NCBI GenBank assembly: GCA_037447655.1
Contig: JBBHKE010001855.1
Span: 358,001 to 422,000 of the forward strand
Reading direction: 5' to 3'
Origin: Zygnema cylindricum
Lineage: Eukaryota > Streptophyta > Zygnematophyceae > Zygnematales > Zygnemataceae
DNA: 64,000 nt
Below the pieces are notes generated by a model. The model had not been told where the DNA came from and did not search any database. It saw nothing but the letters and a program-made list of their open reading frames with translations. Positions 20,701 to 32,690 of the stretch are shown one piece after another. Each line of letters starts with the position of its first letter. Within the stretch, counting starts at the first letter, position 1. The position numbers and the translations under genes were made by a program.

Positions 20701-22080
20701 CCCATTGACATGAGAATTAGTGGCAACCTTGGACTAGTAGTAGGTGATGTTCCTACCATTCCCATCTCCAACACCATTTCAGCGAAACAGATAGAAGGTG
20801 ATGATCCTTCACCTCCGGGACTGGCGTGAGCGGAACAAAAACTAGAGGGTCCCTCCACCCTATCACATGAACCAGCTCCCACGGAGACGAAAATCATTGT
20901 CACGCCTGAATTACTAATGCTCCCTAATTCCTCTCTCATTGTTTGGGCAGGACAAGAGGGCATGATTCCAAGCGCAATTCTTTGGGGGGCCTGATTGCTT
21001 GAGGATCAAAACCAACTCCGTGGATAAGTAATTACATTTCCCTAGATCCGAAGAGAGTGGGATTGGGGGATGACAAGAATGAGACAAGAACGAAACCTGA
21101 TCAGGGGGGACCTAAGTCATTGTTGCAGGCGTTGGCGTAGAAACATAGAATCGAACCTATTTCTCTCCCTTCCTCCTTAGCCGCTGACACTGCTAATCGG
21201 ATCGAAATATTAGCACATAGAAGGAGATCGTTGATTGTGGAGCAGAGCGCTTAGAAAAAGACACACCAACTGGCTCCTCTCATAGCCAGGATGGGCCGTT
21301 CACTACCACCATGCAGGACTAGAGACTCATTCTTGGAGGTCTCAAGGGACGAAAGGGCCCTACAAGCTAACGGAGGGGCAGGTTTGCCCAGGAAGAACGA
21401 GGTTTCCCAAAGACTCTAAAAGACCTCTTGATAACCACCATGATAGTAATTAAAGTAAATTGTTTTTGTTGGGATTGGATCACACAGGTACCTCATCTCG
21501 ATTTCACTACACAAAGAAATGGATGTTTGACAGACAACAGTTGACGCCATTCGCCGATTTGCGGCCATCTCAAAAGGCGCCAGGGTGGACAGGTATAGGA
21601 GATCGGGAACTGAATCAAACAACGTCGTTGGGACAAGGGACAAGATTTGCCACAATTCCACAATCCTTAGAGGAGATCTTAAGAGGATTGGAGAACGACC
21701 CACCATTAAGTTCCTCCCCTCCTATCTCGACTCTTAAAACTCCCTGAGTTCCATCAGTCCACGCAGTAGGAGATCAAGGAACACTACCGGCACAAGCAGT
21801 TACCACAAAAAATCTTGTTGAATCCACCACACCCTTCGAAGGAGGGGTTCTCATCTTTTTGGACGAGGAACTGATTTCTAGAATGGATAGCAGCAAAAAT
21901 TCTACAAGAGATTCCAGTCAAACATCTATTGCGGATTTCAAATTTTCTTAGAATGTGGTAATGAAGAATGCTCGAGATAAATACCCCCCTAGACAGGTCC
22001 CTCCGGATCTATAGATACCCCAACATGGTGAAATATTGGGTGGAGGGGCATAGGAGGATTTTAAGGCGAGATTCCCATCG
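20701..22080. other. Unassigned region between two opposed copia elements
   Basis: No domain could be named. It probably contains gag parts of CopM and CopP, because it lies between the upstream ends of their pol genes, but no zinc knuckle or UBN2 motif was recognised. The plus-strand ORF at 21460-21747 and minus-strand ORF at 20682-20963 are low-similarity frames. Confidence 0.4.
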
Positions 22081-22830
22081 TTGACCGATCTAGTGATAGC
22101 GCACCAAGATGAAGATTTGGAGAGGTATCCAATCCGTGCAAAGGAAGCACTAGATTGCATAAACAAGGCTCTTGTGACTCCAAATTTTGATGCCGTGTTA
22201 AAAGGATGGAGAAGGTACGCCTTTATACAGAGTACCTTTTGGTTGAGGAGGAAGCAGCACATGCATGGACCATGAAACGGGAATCTTTCCTTGTCACTGA
22301 CCCCCAGTATTCCGGTTATTCCGTGTATAGACCCCCAGTTATAAGGAATGGGCAACAATCCCTTGCCAAAAATAGAGTAGAACTCGTTCACTTGGATCTC
22401 CGTAGACATGTTAAGCGGAGATCTTTGGGTGGTAATCAATATGTATTTGTCATTGTTGATGATTACTCACGGAAATCGTGGATTTACTTGTTAAAGCACA
22501 AGTCGAAACCTTTCGAAAAGTTTCAGGAGTGGGTTGTGATGGTCGAGCATAAATCGGATCAGAAATTGAAATTGGTGAGGTCGGATAACAAAGGTGATTT
22601 TTTTGCTTTTGCATTTTCGTAAGGAGAGGAGTATGATGTAATAAATTAGAGCTCTTTACTCTCCCGAACATAATGGATTCACGGAGAGAAAGAATCGCAC
22701 TATTCAAGAGTTGGTCCGTGCCATGGTCCATAGTACTCGGCACAACATCTTCTTACGGGAAGAAGCCATCCTAACAGCGAACTACGTTTGCAACCGGTGA
22801 TAGACATCTATTTCAGTGATCAGAATTCTG
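22081..22830 (+). pseudogene. pol: Copia integrase (CopP) with an unidentified leader
   Basis: 22081-22275 is an open stretch (ERYPIRAKEALDCINKALV) that I do not recognise. From about 22380 the copia integrase is clear: VHLDLRRHVKRRSLGGNQYV, FVIVDDYSRKSWIYLLKHKS, then VRSDNKGDFF, giving two catalytic Asp. After stops near 22622 the Glu motif continues in another frame as SPEHNGFTERKNRTIQELVR. The usual CGP after the first Asp-Leu is replaced. Frameshifts and stops make it inactive. Confidence 0.88.
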
Positions 22831-23029
22831 ATGAGTTGTGGAGTGGGATTGAGTGTTCGTCCTACACTACCGTTTTTGGGGATGTAAGGCAACTGCGTAT
22901 GTTGAAGGCACACAAAGGACAAGGAGGCTTTTACTAGGAGTTGGACGGATATTTTTGTGGGGTATAGTAGCAAAGGAAGCTGGTATCGGGTTTATGATCC
23001 GTAGAGGAGAATGGTGGTTGAGTCTATGA

Positions 23030-24600
23030 ATGTCAACTTTCCATGAGGTTCTTAAATATGTCATGGAATCAGTTGGACACGTAGAGAAAGATTTGGACTT
23101 TGAGGAGAAACATGAAATAGAAGAGCATCTGAAAGTGCACCAATCAGATTCGCAAGAGAAAGAGGTTCCTCCTACCACGGTGAAGTTTGATCGTCCTGCT
23201 ACGGTTCGGAAATCAGATTCCGACGTAAAGAGTGATGGTAGTTTGAGTCCCCTGCCTTTAAAAAAAACTCAGTCTAATGTGACATCACCATCACCGTTAG
23301 TGAGTGAGGGAAATGATAATGGGGGAGATGTGATTATGGTTGGACGAAGTACCAACGAGACGAACGGGAAAAAATCAATCAGATTCTCGTATGATCGAGT
23401 TGGTCCAAAAGTTTCAATTCCAACTACATTATCTCGAAAGCTAGAGAGGATGATTTCCTTTTATAGAAACTATCGAGTGACGCAATATCAAGTCCGGGAG
23501 ATCCTCAATCGTATTCGGAGGCACGAAATTAGGGTCGTTGGGAGACAAACTGGAAATCCGCTTGGGAAAAGCAAGACAAACTCGGTGTTTACAAACCGTG
23601 CTTTTGAAGAGGTAGAATTACCATCGGTTAAGAAAGTTACTGATGCCAAGTGGGTGTTCACGATATAAAGAGGTGCGTCTGGTGAGATTATCAAGTATAA
23701 GTCAAGACTTGTTTGTAAAGGTTTCAGTAGAAAGTGGGGGTAGATTATTCTAAAACATATGCTCCCATGGTAAAGTTCAACACTTTGAGAATGATTGTGG
23801 CACTGGTAGCGGCCGGTAAGAAACATATCCATCAGATGAATGTGGAAACGACCTTCTTGAATGGTGAGTTAGAAGAAGAAGGGTACATGAAGAAAGGGGT
23901 CATGGGGTGGTGTGTCGAAAGGGGTGACCATTGAACTCGGTACGGTGGGGAGACTTCGAAAGTCTTTATATGGACTGAAAGAAGCCCCGAGAACATGATA
24001 TTTGAGGCTTCATAAGGTGTTGATTGATTACGGTTGTGTATGGACTACTTCAGACTCCGGATTATATGTGAAGGGTGAAGGTGTGAGTCAAGTAGTATTT
24101 TCAGTTTATGTTGATGACTTTGTCATGACTCCGGATAGCTTGATTCTCATTATGGATTTAAAGATATTTATGAGACAACATTTAAAGTGACGGATTTGGG
24201 GGACGTTAAGTATATTTTGGGAATTGAGATCATTCTAGATGCGGCTGGATACAAGTGGATACATCCATCAAGCTACGTCAGGAGCAATATTACAAGGAGA
24301 TTTTAGCACAGTTTTCTATGTCTGGTTCTAAACGATTTCAACTCCATTGGACTTGAAAGTGCAACATTCTAAGTCAGAAAATTTGGAGACAGACAATGTG
24401 CCGTATCGGGAAGCAATCGGTAGTCTAATGTATTTGAGTGTGGGAATGCGTCTGGATATTTCTGCTGCTGTTTCTTGCACTCAGCAGGTATTGCCGGGCG
24501 TGTTAGAAGCTTCATTGGGAGGAAGTGAAACGTATTTTTCGTTAGTTGGTTGGCACGATGTGTATCAGATTGGCGTTTGAAGCGGGTGGCGATTTGGAGT
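23030..24600 (+). pseudogene. pol: Copia reverse transcriptase (CopP)
   Basis: A linker ORF (23030-23668) ends in VKKVTDAKWVFTI, the usual start of copia reverse transcriptase, and is stopped by TAA. Next come YKSRLVCKGF, then VDYSKTYAPMVKFNTLRMIV and MNVETTFLNGELEEEGYM (23734-23934), and VYVDDFVM with the catalytic YVDD intact (near 24108). The end is VPYREAIGSLMYLSVGMRLDIS (24400). It needs several frame changes, so it is a pseudogene. It is of the same family as CopM. Confidence 0.9.
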
Positions 24601-25255
24601 GTTTGAGTTATTCTGATGTAAATTGAGATTATGATTCCGGATAATTGACTCTTGGATATGTATTTGTATTCGGTGGAGCTGCTATTTCATGCTATTCTAG
24701 GCTTCAGTCGACTGTGGTCTTAAGTTTTGTGACTGTGGCCTTAAGTTCTACTTGGCATTCAGTTCGACTGTGGCCTTAAGTTTTGTGACTGTGGCCTTAA
24801 GTTCTATGTGGCAAGTTTTGTGACTGTGGCCTTAAGTTCTACGTGGCATTCAGTTCTAAAGAGCCAGAATAAATGGCGACTTGTCATGCGGCTAAGGCTG
24901 CGGTTTGGGTGAAAGAAATGTTTGGAGAGTTAAGCTCTGTGTGAGGTCTTTTCTAATAGCATGAGTAGAATGATACGAACTCGTGTGTTTCATAAGACGA
25001 CAAAGCATATCTGAATGCAATGACATTTCATTCGAGATTTAGTGAGAGATAAAGAACACAAACTTGATTTTTTCTGAATTTTTCTTCGTTCCTTTTGTAG
25101 AGGAAGCAGCAAACATGCTCACTAATTCAGCTATGCAGGATGTTTTTGTGAGAGGCAAGCGTAAGCTAGGCTATTACTGTGAGGTGGCAAGATTCACATA
25201 GTGCGAGTGGAACGCAGGGAACATTGCGGATTCGTCGGATCTATGAATCGTTGAA
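24601..25255 (+). pseudogene. pol: Copia RNase H with an expanded catalytic region (CopP)
   Basis: After GYVFVFGGAAISCYSRLQST the expected VALSSTEAEYMA motif is replaced by a repetitive stretch (24707-24850). The frame then resumes near 24870 with MATCHAAKAAVWVKEMFGEL. Later pieces match FHKTTKHI and EEAANMLTNSAM, the end of copia RNase H. The catalytic Glu region is destroyed by the expansion. Confidence 0.8.
24707..24850 (+). repeat. Minisatellite grown from the RNase H motif
   Basis: GACTGTGG(C/T)CTTAAGTT occurs six times, separated alternately by short TTGT and longer C(T)ACNTGGCATTCAGTT-type pieces. Each unit resembles the codons for T-V-A-L-S-S of the RNase H motif, so the array probably arose by local duplication of that segment. 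Confidence 0.85.
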
Positions 25256-25659
25256 AAAATGTTATGATTGTGGTTCGCGTCTGTCTATCTGTATCGGTTT
25301 GCGTCCGTAGAGTTCATTGGTTGTTGTCGTCCGATTTTGTTTGGTTTTGTACGTAGTGTTGCGTGGACCCGCGCGTTAGGTCCAGCGCACTATTTCAGTA
25401 TCGATGCATAAGGGTTGTTTCGCCGGGAAGTGATAGGAAGGCACGTTTTCCGTGCCTGTCGTATTTTTTGTGTGTTTTGTGTGTTTTTTGTTTTGCGGCT
25501 AAGTTAGGATTCAGTTTTGATCGATGCGAGAGTTTTACAGAGAGAGTTTGTAAGAGAATGTTTCGTTGTAATATAGAGCGAGAAATGTTAACAAGTGGGC
25601 GCTTTTTATTATCGGTGAATACTTCATCAAAGAGAAGCCTTTGTAAGCTGTGCGTATAT
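25256..25659 (+). repeat. Possible 3' LTR of CopP
   Basis: Non-coding sequence between the end of RNase H and the start of lipid-transfer copy 3, the right place for a 3' LTR (possible start TGTTATGATTG near 25260). No matching second LTR was found, so the boundaries are guesses. Confidence 0.35.
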
Positions 25660-26352
25660 GTCGATTCTTTCAAGCTCGTCCGGATTTCGGAATGCTATTA
25701 TAAAAAACGAGAGCAAATTAGAGTTTTCAGCCAATTCAAAGGCATGAAATATTTCCATATTGTCCATAATTTCCAGTCCATCGGTTCGCCTACTCCCGCT
25801 CCCTCTCCCTTCCCCTCTTCCTTACCCACTCCCGCACCCTCTCCCTTCCCTCCTTTCTCACCCACTCTCGCTCCCTCTCCCTCTCCATCTTCCTCTCAAA
25901 CTCCCGCTCCCTCTCCCTTCCCCTCTTCTTTGCCCACTCCCGCTCCCTCTCCCTTCCCTTTTTTTCCGCCTACTCCCACTCCCTATCCTTTCCCCTCTTT
26001 CTCGCCCATTCTCGCTCCCTCTCCCTCCCCCTCTTCCTCGCCCACTCCCGCTCCCTCCCCCTTCCCCTATTCCTCACCCACTCTTCCTCCCTCTACCTTC
26101 CCCTCTTTCTCGCCCACTCCCGCGCCCAGTCCCTCCCCCTCTTCCTCGCCGTATTCCTCCCCCTCTTCCTCGCTATCTCCCTCCCCCTCTTTCTCTCCCT
26201 CTTCCTTTCCCTCTCCCTCTCCTTCTCATTCTCCCTCACCCTCTTCTTTCCCCTCTACCTCCCCTTTTTCCCCCTCTTCTCCATCTCCCTCCCCCTCTTC
26301 CTCCCATCTCCCTTCTCCCACCCCTTCTTTCTACTGCTCCCTCATCTGGAAC
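25660..26352 (+). pseudogene. Lipid-transfer / proline-rich pseudogene copy 3, 5' part
   Basis: 25660-25785 aligns with the promoter and 5' leader of copy 1, including the TATA region (TATTATAAAAAA near 25695) and TGAAATATTTCCA. A deletion then joins directly to the proline-rich tract ([11 protein letters not shown] repeats), so the signal peptide is missing. The tract is longer and more varied than in copy 1. It reaches FYCSLIWN, the first cysteine of the eight-cysteine domain, and is interrupted at 26353 by an LTR. The frame is open through the tract, but the gene is dead. Confidence 0.85.
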
Positions 26353-27343
26353 TGTAGGATCTTAAGCAAAAGACATTCATTCAAAATAATTCACAAAACA
26401 TAAATCATTACATAGCGGAAGCTCATAAAAGGCAAGAGGATAATCTGCCAAAATATTAATTGTTTCTGGCCAAAGCCTCTTTACATCACTCTTCTCTTCT
26501 CTTCTTCTTTCTTAAAAGATCACCCAATAATCATCAAACTCCTTCAAACCTCTATTCTCCAAAAGGATCACTAACGATCCGCAACACCTCTGAATTGACC
26601 ACGAAGGATCTTCACCTCTCTCTTAATTGACCACGAAGGATCTTTAGCTCTCTCTCTTGATTAATCACAAAGGATCTTCCCCTTTCTCTTAATCGATCAC
26701 AAAGGATCTACATCTTTACTTTTCAATTGATCCAAAGTTAAACCAAGTATAATTCTGCAGCTGAACTCTGCTACATATATAGCCTCTCTAACTGTGTGAC
26801 AAAGCAAATCAAGCAAAGCCAGCATGGCGGTAAACTCGGTCTCTTCACACTGAAAGGAAACTTCCACGAAGGAAGGCGTACACTCCTTCTCCTTCGAAAC
26901 GCGAAACTTCAGAATGAGAAGTTTCGTGCGTGTGCTGCGTACGCACGAAACGAAAACACCTGCACACGAAATAATACATTTGCACAAAAAATAAAAGTGA
27001 CGCAAAACGAAATCGTACATTTCGTTCCCTGACTCATCAAATGTTGACGCGAAACGAAGTCGTACGTTTCGGCGACAAACATCAATACTCCGAAAGTACC
27101 AAACTCCAAACGTACATAAAATGTGTACTTGCGAATCGAAGCTGAACGCTTCAAACGCCAACACGATATGAAAGTGACGTCCAACTCAAATTGTCACAAA
27201 TCCAGCCGTGCGAAGTAATCGCACGAAATATCTCCATACAATTACATAGACGCGAATCGAAGTCGAGCGCTTCTTACGCGAACGCGAAATACATTGCAGT
27301 TCACTAAAGCGTCACTTCGTGCGATTCAACAATGAATCTAACA
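26353..27343 (-). repeat. 3' LTR of El-F
   Basis: On the plus strand it runs from TGTAGGATCTTA to ATCTAACA. Tandem phrases such as GACCACGAAGGATCTT recur near 26597-26700 in this LTR and near 30320-30430 in its partner. Confidence 0.9.
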
Positions 27344-27354
27344 ATCCCCCTCTC
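27344..27354 (-). promoter_or_regulatory. Polypurine tract of El-F
   Basis: Minus strand GAGAGGGGGAT lies directly before the TGTTAGATTCATT start of the 3' LTR. The run of Gs is typical of plant LTR elements. Confidence 0.75.
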
Positions 27355-30056
27355 ATTGGCAGAATCGCCAAAACTTCTAAAAACAAAAGTCCACGCGATT
27401 TCGTCCTCTTTGACGATTCGCAAAATAACGTAACAACCCCCCTCTTTATCTTGGGAATCGTCAAACTCCAATTTTCTCATAAAATAAAAATCAACAGACA
27501 ATCGCGATGTTTGTTGATTTGCCGATTCGCAAAAAGTCAAAGATTTCCTTCTGTACAACGAGAATCTCCTCAAAGCGTAACCAAATCCAATTTCAGTCGC
27601 TCACTCTTCAAAAGGTAAAATAAATGATTGCGTAATCATACTCGACTTCTCTACGTGGCACATTGTCAATTGTCTAACGAACTTCAAACGTTAATCGACT
27701 GCCGCTCCAAAGTATTTACGTAACCGCCCGTTGAAATTTCGATACCAAGGTCAAAAATTGTCGCTCCAATCGACGCCATCCAATGAGTCTTCACCAATCA
27801 AGAGACGTGTCCCGAATCAATCGTAACAAAATATATATATATATCAAAAGATTCGCTTGACTGTCATTGAATAACTCCTTGCCTGCCAATATATGACGAC
27901 AACCAAAACGACCGCCTAAATATCCGGCATCGTTAAATTTCCAAAGTACATCAAGCGTCCAATCGCTACTCTGTACACAACGACTTCTCCTCTCACATAT
28001 CTCTCCAAAAAAATGATTCAATTTTTGTTTACTGAAAATGATGTCACATATGGTACAGATGATGTACCATAATGACTTTACTCCACTTGACGATATATGC
28101 CGACGACACAAAAATAAGCAACTGTCGCCAAAAATATCTAGTACACTTACAACTTCAAAGTACATTAGGCGTCCAATCGCCTCTCTGTACGAAACAAATT
28201 CGCCTCTTCTCAAAGGTACGCCATAATCAGATTTAAAAAAAAATGAAACTCCATGGCGTCTGTACCAATCCAAGTAGCGGTTTCAATAAAAATCAAGTTA
28301 TTTAAGGAGGGCTTTAATAAAATCTCCTCTCGGGATTCCAACCGACTCAAATCTAATTTCTGTTCGAATTTCGAAACAACTCTTCTCCTTACATAGATTC
28401 GCAAAATTAGATTGTGTAAATACAATTCAAGATTCTCGCGCGTGTAACAAATTGTATAAGCGATTTCGCTGACCACCACTCTATTTTAGAAAGCTCTATA
28501 TAACCCCCTCTCGGACTTTCAACCGGCAAAATCAAAATTAATTATAACTCCTTTTAAATTGGTAACCGTACAAATAGCCGCGTCACTCAATGTGTGCGTA
28601 CAAAAAAATTGCACGCATACACGAAAATTTAACTCCAATTTCTCTTTGTTACATAATGTCGAAAACAACTCAAATTCCCTCTCATGTTTTTCTCCTTTTC
28701 AATTCTCTCCTCTTTTGCCGCCTCCATTATCGTTTCTCACTTTCCGAATCCTCTTAATTCGAAATACGACTGTGGGCTCAACAACATTTTCACACACAAA
28801 ATGTCAACGGATAAAGTTGATTTCTCTCACATCCGAAATAGAATGATGCGAGCTTAATACCTTTCCTCCTTTTTGAAAACAAAGAAAAACTTTATTTGGC
28901 TTTTTCCCCCTTATAATTTTAATATTCATTCGAACATTTTTTTCTCTTTCTCTTCCTCCAATTCTTCTTGTAAAAGCTTAATTGTGAACTCAAATTAAAA
29001 CCTTGAAATTTTCAAGAATTGAAAGACACTCCAGAAATAAATAATTTCATCACTCCTATCATCAATGTAAACTTCAATTTCACTCTTAATGTCAAAATTC
29101 ACTCTTCAATTATTCAAACCGAAAATAGACATACAATTGCTCCTCCAATTCAGAATCCGCAGTGGATAAAAAAAACCCTTGAATTTTGCTCTCCTTCTAA
29201 AAATCAAAATTTTCTCTCAATCTTCATCTCCTCTTATCGAATAAATACGAATCGAAAATAATAGTCCGTCGTCGGTATCATTTCCAAACTCAAAATAATT
29301 TCCAAATTCAAAATCATCAACACGGCCGCGGTCAATACCGCAATCGCTTTGGTCACCTCTTGCACAACCTTTTCCCCAAAAATAAATCAAGTAACATTGA
29401 GGAATAATATGTCCTCAAACTCCATAAATGTCACCTCTCCTCCTCGAAAGTATACGTGACAATTTCCCCTTCTCTTTCTTCACATACTCGTCTCCTCCAC
29501 TCTACACTTCATCTCCATCAAAATAGGAATCTGAATAATCTGGCATATGATTCTTCCCCTTTTCTCCTCTTGATTGAGATTGCAATCACGCATCAATTTA
29601 CCACATCAATTTGTCGAACAATTTTTGAAATTGATCTTCGAAATTACTCAGGACTCCATACATCCGAGGTTCGTCCTCAAATAAAACTAAAAAAAAACTG
29701 AATGGTTTCTCCGAAGGACTCCATACATCCGAGGTTCGTCCTCAAATAAAACTCAAAAAAAACTGAATTGTTTCTCCAAACGAAACGTCGAAGCTGCCAC
29801 GGGGGAAAGATTAATCCTCTTCTTTTTTCCCTATACTCTATCTCTACTTCATCTCTAATATTTTCTTCTTTCAAATCGGAACAAGAATCCGATTTATCCT
29901 CTTTTCTTTCTTCATAAATTTCATCAACTCATATACGGAATTTCGTAGCCGAATATCCGAATTGCAAATTTTCCCAAACTTCAAACTCAAACTGAGCACT
30001 TGAAACTGAATTCACTCTTCCTTCTCATTGCTTACACGTCTCTCATAAACTGAAGC
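27355..30056 (-). pseudogene. El-F interior with traces of pol
   Basis: Only a trace of copia Pol is readable: minus-strand 28150-28230 has SYREAIGRLMYFEV, the segment after reverse transcriptase (normally PYREAIGSLMYL). A diverged second copy of this piece about 205 bp away (near 27920-28010, GACGCTTGATGTACTTTGGA on the minus strand) shows an internal duplication. The rest has short frames and no gag or integrase motif I can name. Most of the minus strand is purine-rich. The element is either an old deletion derivative or a non-autonomous form. Confidence 0.5.
29651..29780. repeat. Two tandem 65-bp repeats in El-F
   Basis: GGACTCCATACATCCGAGGT starts at 29651 and 29716; units differ by a few bases. 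Confidence 0.9.
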
Positions 30057-30078
30057 ATAACCTGGCTCCGATACAAAT
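30057..30078 (-). promoter_or_regulatory. Primer-binding site of El-F, initiator-Met tRNA 3'-end type
   Basis: The minus strand after the LTR reads TTTGTATCGGAGCCAGGTT, close to the standard plant copia site TGGTATCAGAGC. This differs from the half-tRNA site used by the other families in the window. Confidence 0.7.
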
Positions 30079-31064
30079 TGTTGGATCCTAAAATAAAAGA
30101 CATTCATTCAAAATAATTCACAAAACATAAATCATTACATAGCGGAAGCTCATAAAAGGCAAGAGGATAATCCGCCAAAATATTAATTGTTTTTGGCCAA
30201 AGCCTCTTAACATCAACACTTCTCTTCTCTTCTTCTTTCTTAAAAGATCACTCAATAATGATCACACTCCTTCAAACCTCTATTCTCCAAAAGGATCACT
30301 AAGGATCCGCAACACCTCTGAATTGACCACGAAGGATCTTCACCTCTATCTTAATTGACCACGAAGGATCTTTAGCTCTCTCTCTTGATTAATCACAAAG
30401 GATCTTCCCCTTTCTCTTAATCGATCACAAGTATCTACATCTTTACTCTACATCAAGGATAATTCTGCAGCTGAACTCTGCTGCCTATAAAGCCTCTCTA
30501 ACCACGCGACAAAGCAAATCAAGCAAAGCTAGCATGGCGGTAAACTCGGTCTCTTTCCTGGCCGGCGCACACTGAAAGGAAACTTCCACGAAGGAAGGCG
30601 TACACGCCTTCTCCTTCAAAACGCGAAACTCTAGAATGAGAAGTTTCATGCGTGTGTTGCGTACGCAGGAAACGAAAACACCTGCACACGAAATAATACA
30701 TTTGCACAAAAAACAAAAGTGACGCGAAACAAAATCGTACATTTCGATCCCTAACTCATCAAATATTGACGCCAAACGAAGTCGTACGTTTCGGCGCTAA
30801 ACATCAGTACTCCGAAAGTACCAAACTCCAAATGTACACAAAATGTGTACTTGCAAATCGAAGCTGAACGCTTTAAACGCCAACCCGATATGAAAGTGAC
30901 GTCCAACTCAAATCGTCACAGATCCACCCGTGCGAAGTAATCGCACGAAATATCTCCATGCAATAACATTGTCGCGAATAAAATCTAGCGCTTCTAACAC
31001 GAACGCAAAATACATTGCGGTTCACTAAAGCGTCACTTCGTGCGATTCAACAATGAATCTAACA
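30079..31064 (-). repeat. 5' LTR of El-F
   Basis: Plus-strand ends TGTTGGATCCTA and ATCTAACA. It aligns along its whole length with 26353-27343. Confidence 0.9.
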
Positions 31065-31104
31065 AGAAATTCATCTCTCGAGCTTATCTCTCGAGCTTAC
31101 GAGT
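31065..31104 (+). pseudogene. Lipid-transfer pseudogene copy 3, continuation of the cysteine domain
   Basis: TTCATCTCTCGAGC and ACGAGT continue the domain cut at 26352 (FISRACES in copy 1), with a 13-bp internal duplication (TCTCTCGAGCTTA). It is cut again at 31105 by the LTR of CopG. The rest of the gene is not present to the right. Confidence 0.75.
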
Positions 31105-32164
31105 TGCAACTCTGAGACATCTATAGGACCTCAGAGTAAGCCGCTCACACGAAGCCTCTAGGATAACCCTGACCCCTTCGTCTTTCAGCACGAATAACCG
31201 CCACCCTGGCAAAAAAAAACTCTGACCACCTTCACCCGTGTGAAAGGAAGACTCCCTTGAGTCGATAGCAAAAAAATTCTCTGAATTTTCTCCCCTGAGC
31301 AGTAAGTTATGGAGGGTCAAAGTTGACCTTTAGTACAGAAGTTCTCTAGGAGAGAGGGTCCTATCTACCAATTTTTCTAACTCCTATCTCTCTTTAAAAC
31401 TCTATCAACTGGTGTACGGCACCAATCATATTACATTGCCGTACACAAAAGGACAGCGACCGGTGTACTTTATGTACGGATATTGTAGGACATGGCCTAA
31501 ATGTCGACACATGTCATATCCGGATTCGGTCTCGTAATTCCCGGAAATGCCGCAATCCACATAATCGTGCCACGTGTCATCCGATGTGGCGATGGCCACA
31601 AACCGCCGAGAATCTCTTCCGCGATCTCGACTTTCTTTTCGGCCGTCCGATTAAATATGCATATTTCAATCGTAGCCGTCATAAATGCTTGTGCGGTATT
31701 TGTTTCGTAAAAAAAACAAAATGCGCGGTACTTGCTTCTTATCCATACCGAAATCCTTACGTTTTTATAACTGGATCTATGTAACCGTTAACATCCGTCG
31801 TTAAATGAGTTTTCCTACGTGTTAACATTTAAATAAATATCAAACCCAATAGTATGTATCGTAACTTCTAGACTTAACGGTTAAGGCTACCGGCTACAGG
31901 CGTTCTGACAGGTATATGGATCAAATCCTGGTTCCGACATACTCCTTCTAGTAAAAAGACCTACCTATCTGTAAATTAACTAATTTATTTCATGTTAACC
32001 TCTGGATAGCCTAGGTAGCCATGGCTCTAGCTTCCTCTCCAACTTCTCAGTGACTACAACAAATGTGGGAGTTGGAGAGAGAAGTTAGAGGCAGAATGCC
32101 TCGGCTTCTTTCTATATTCCAATTTAGACCTAGAAAAAAATAAAATAACCATTGATTTCTACAC
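31105..32164 (-). repeat. 3' LTR of copia element CopG
   Basis: On the minus strand it starts TGTAGAAATCAATGG after the polypurine tract (AATAAGGGGAG, 32165-32175) and ends near GAGTTGCA. Pieces such as AGCCATGGCTCTAGCTTCC and GACCTCAGAGTA match the LTRs of the minus-strand element at 50157-53806, so they are one LTR superfamily. No second LTR is present. Confidence 0.8.
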
Positions 32165-32176
32165 TCCCCTTATTTT

Positions 32177-32690
32177 CTAGTCAATCTTTAATTTCAGACC
32201 ACACTTCTCTCTACAGAAAATTAGTTTAGGGGAAGGCACAGGTTTGGTCATCATATCTGCTACCATCTCACTATGTGGTCCGTACTCTAAACTGATTATT
32301 TTGTTTTCTACTTTCTCTCTAACAAAGATGAGTCTAATGTCCATGTGTTTAGCTTTAAAATGATGTTTAGGATTGGCAAAAATAGCGATTGCAGCTTGAT
32401 TATCACAAAAATATTTCTGCACACCACTCTTAAGGTGACCAAAGCAAAGACTTGACCCACATCAATTTTTTTACAGCAGAGCAAGAGGCCATATACTCAG
32501 CCTCCATGGTGGACTGAGCAATTACCTTTTGCTCTTTGCTACTCCAATAGCAAGCCCCATCACCCACATATAATACATATTCAGAAGTACATCTCCTCAT
32601 CGGAGCATCACCATAATTGACATCACTCCAAGTAGTGATGTCAGTATTCTCCCCACCCAAATGCAACCATAGATCTCTAGTTCCTATCAA
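32177..32690 (-). pseudogene. pol: RNase H of CopG
   Basis: Well preserved C-terminus of a copia Pol. The first frame reads GTRDLWLHLGGENTDITTWSD, then CTSEYVLYVGDGACYWSSKE, STMEAEYMASCSAVKKLMWV; the second, after a frame change near 32428, reads FCDNQAAIAIFANPKHHFKA and MVADMMTKPVPSPKL. The Asp, Glu and Asp expected in the active site are visible. This copy serves as the key for recognising pol islands in the non-autonomous relatives at 42-46 kb and 50-52 kb. Confidence 0.93.

Larger units (their letters stand above)
26353..31064 (-). mobile_element. Decayed copia-like LTR element (El-F) inside lipid-transfer copy 3
   Basis: LTRs of 991 and 986 bp (over 90% identical by eye) flank a 2.7 kb interior. 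On the minus strand the polypurine tract is at 27344-27354 and the primer site at 30057-30078, setting orientation. Flanks GGAAC (26348-26352) and AGAAA (31065-31069) look like a decayed five-base target duplication, because the host sequence resumes at TTCATCTC exactly as in copy 1. The interior is too short for full gag-pol. It shows only traces of pol. Confidence 0.85.

Noticed and set aside
25760-26365. Leu/Pro-rich 201-codon frame
   Set aside because: It is a shifted frame of the proline-rich minisatellite of copy 3; the PTPAPSP frame matches copy 1.
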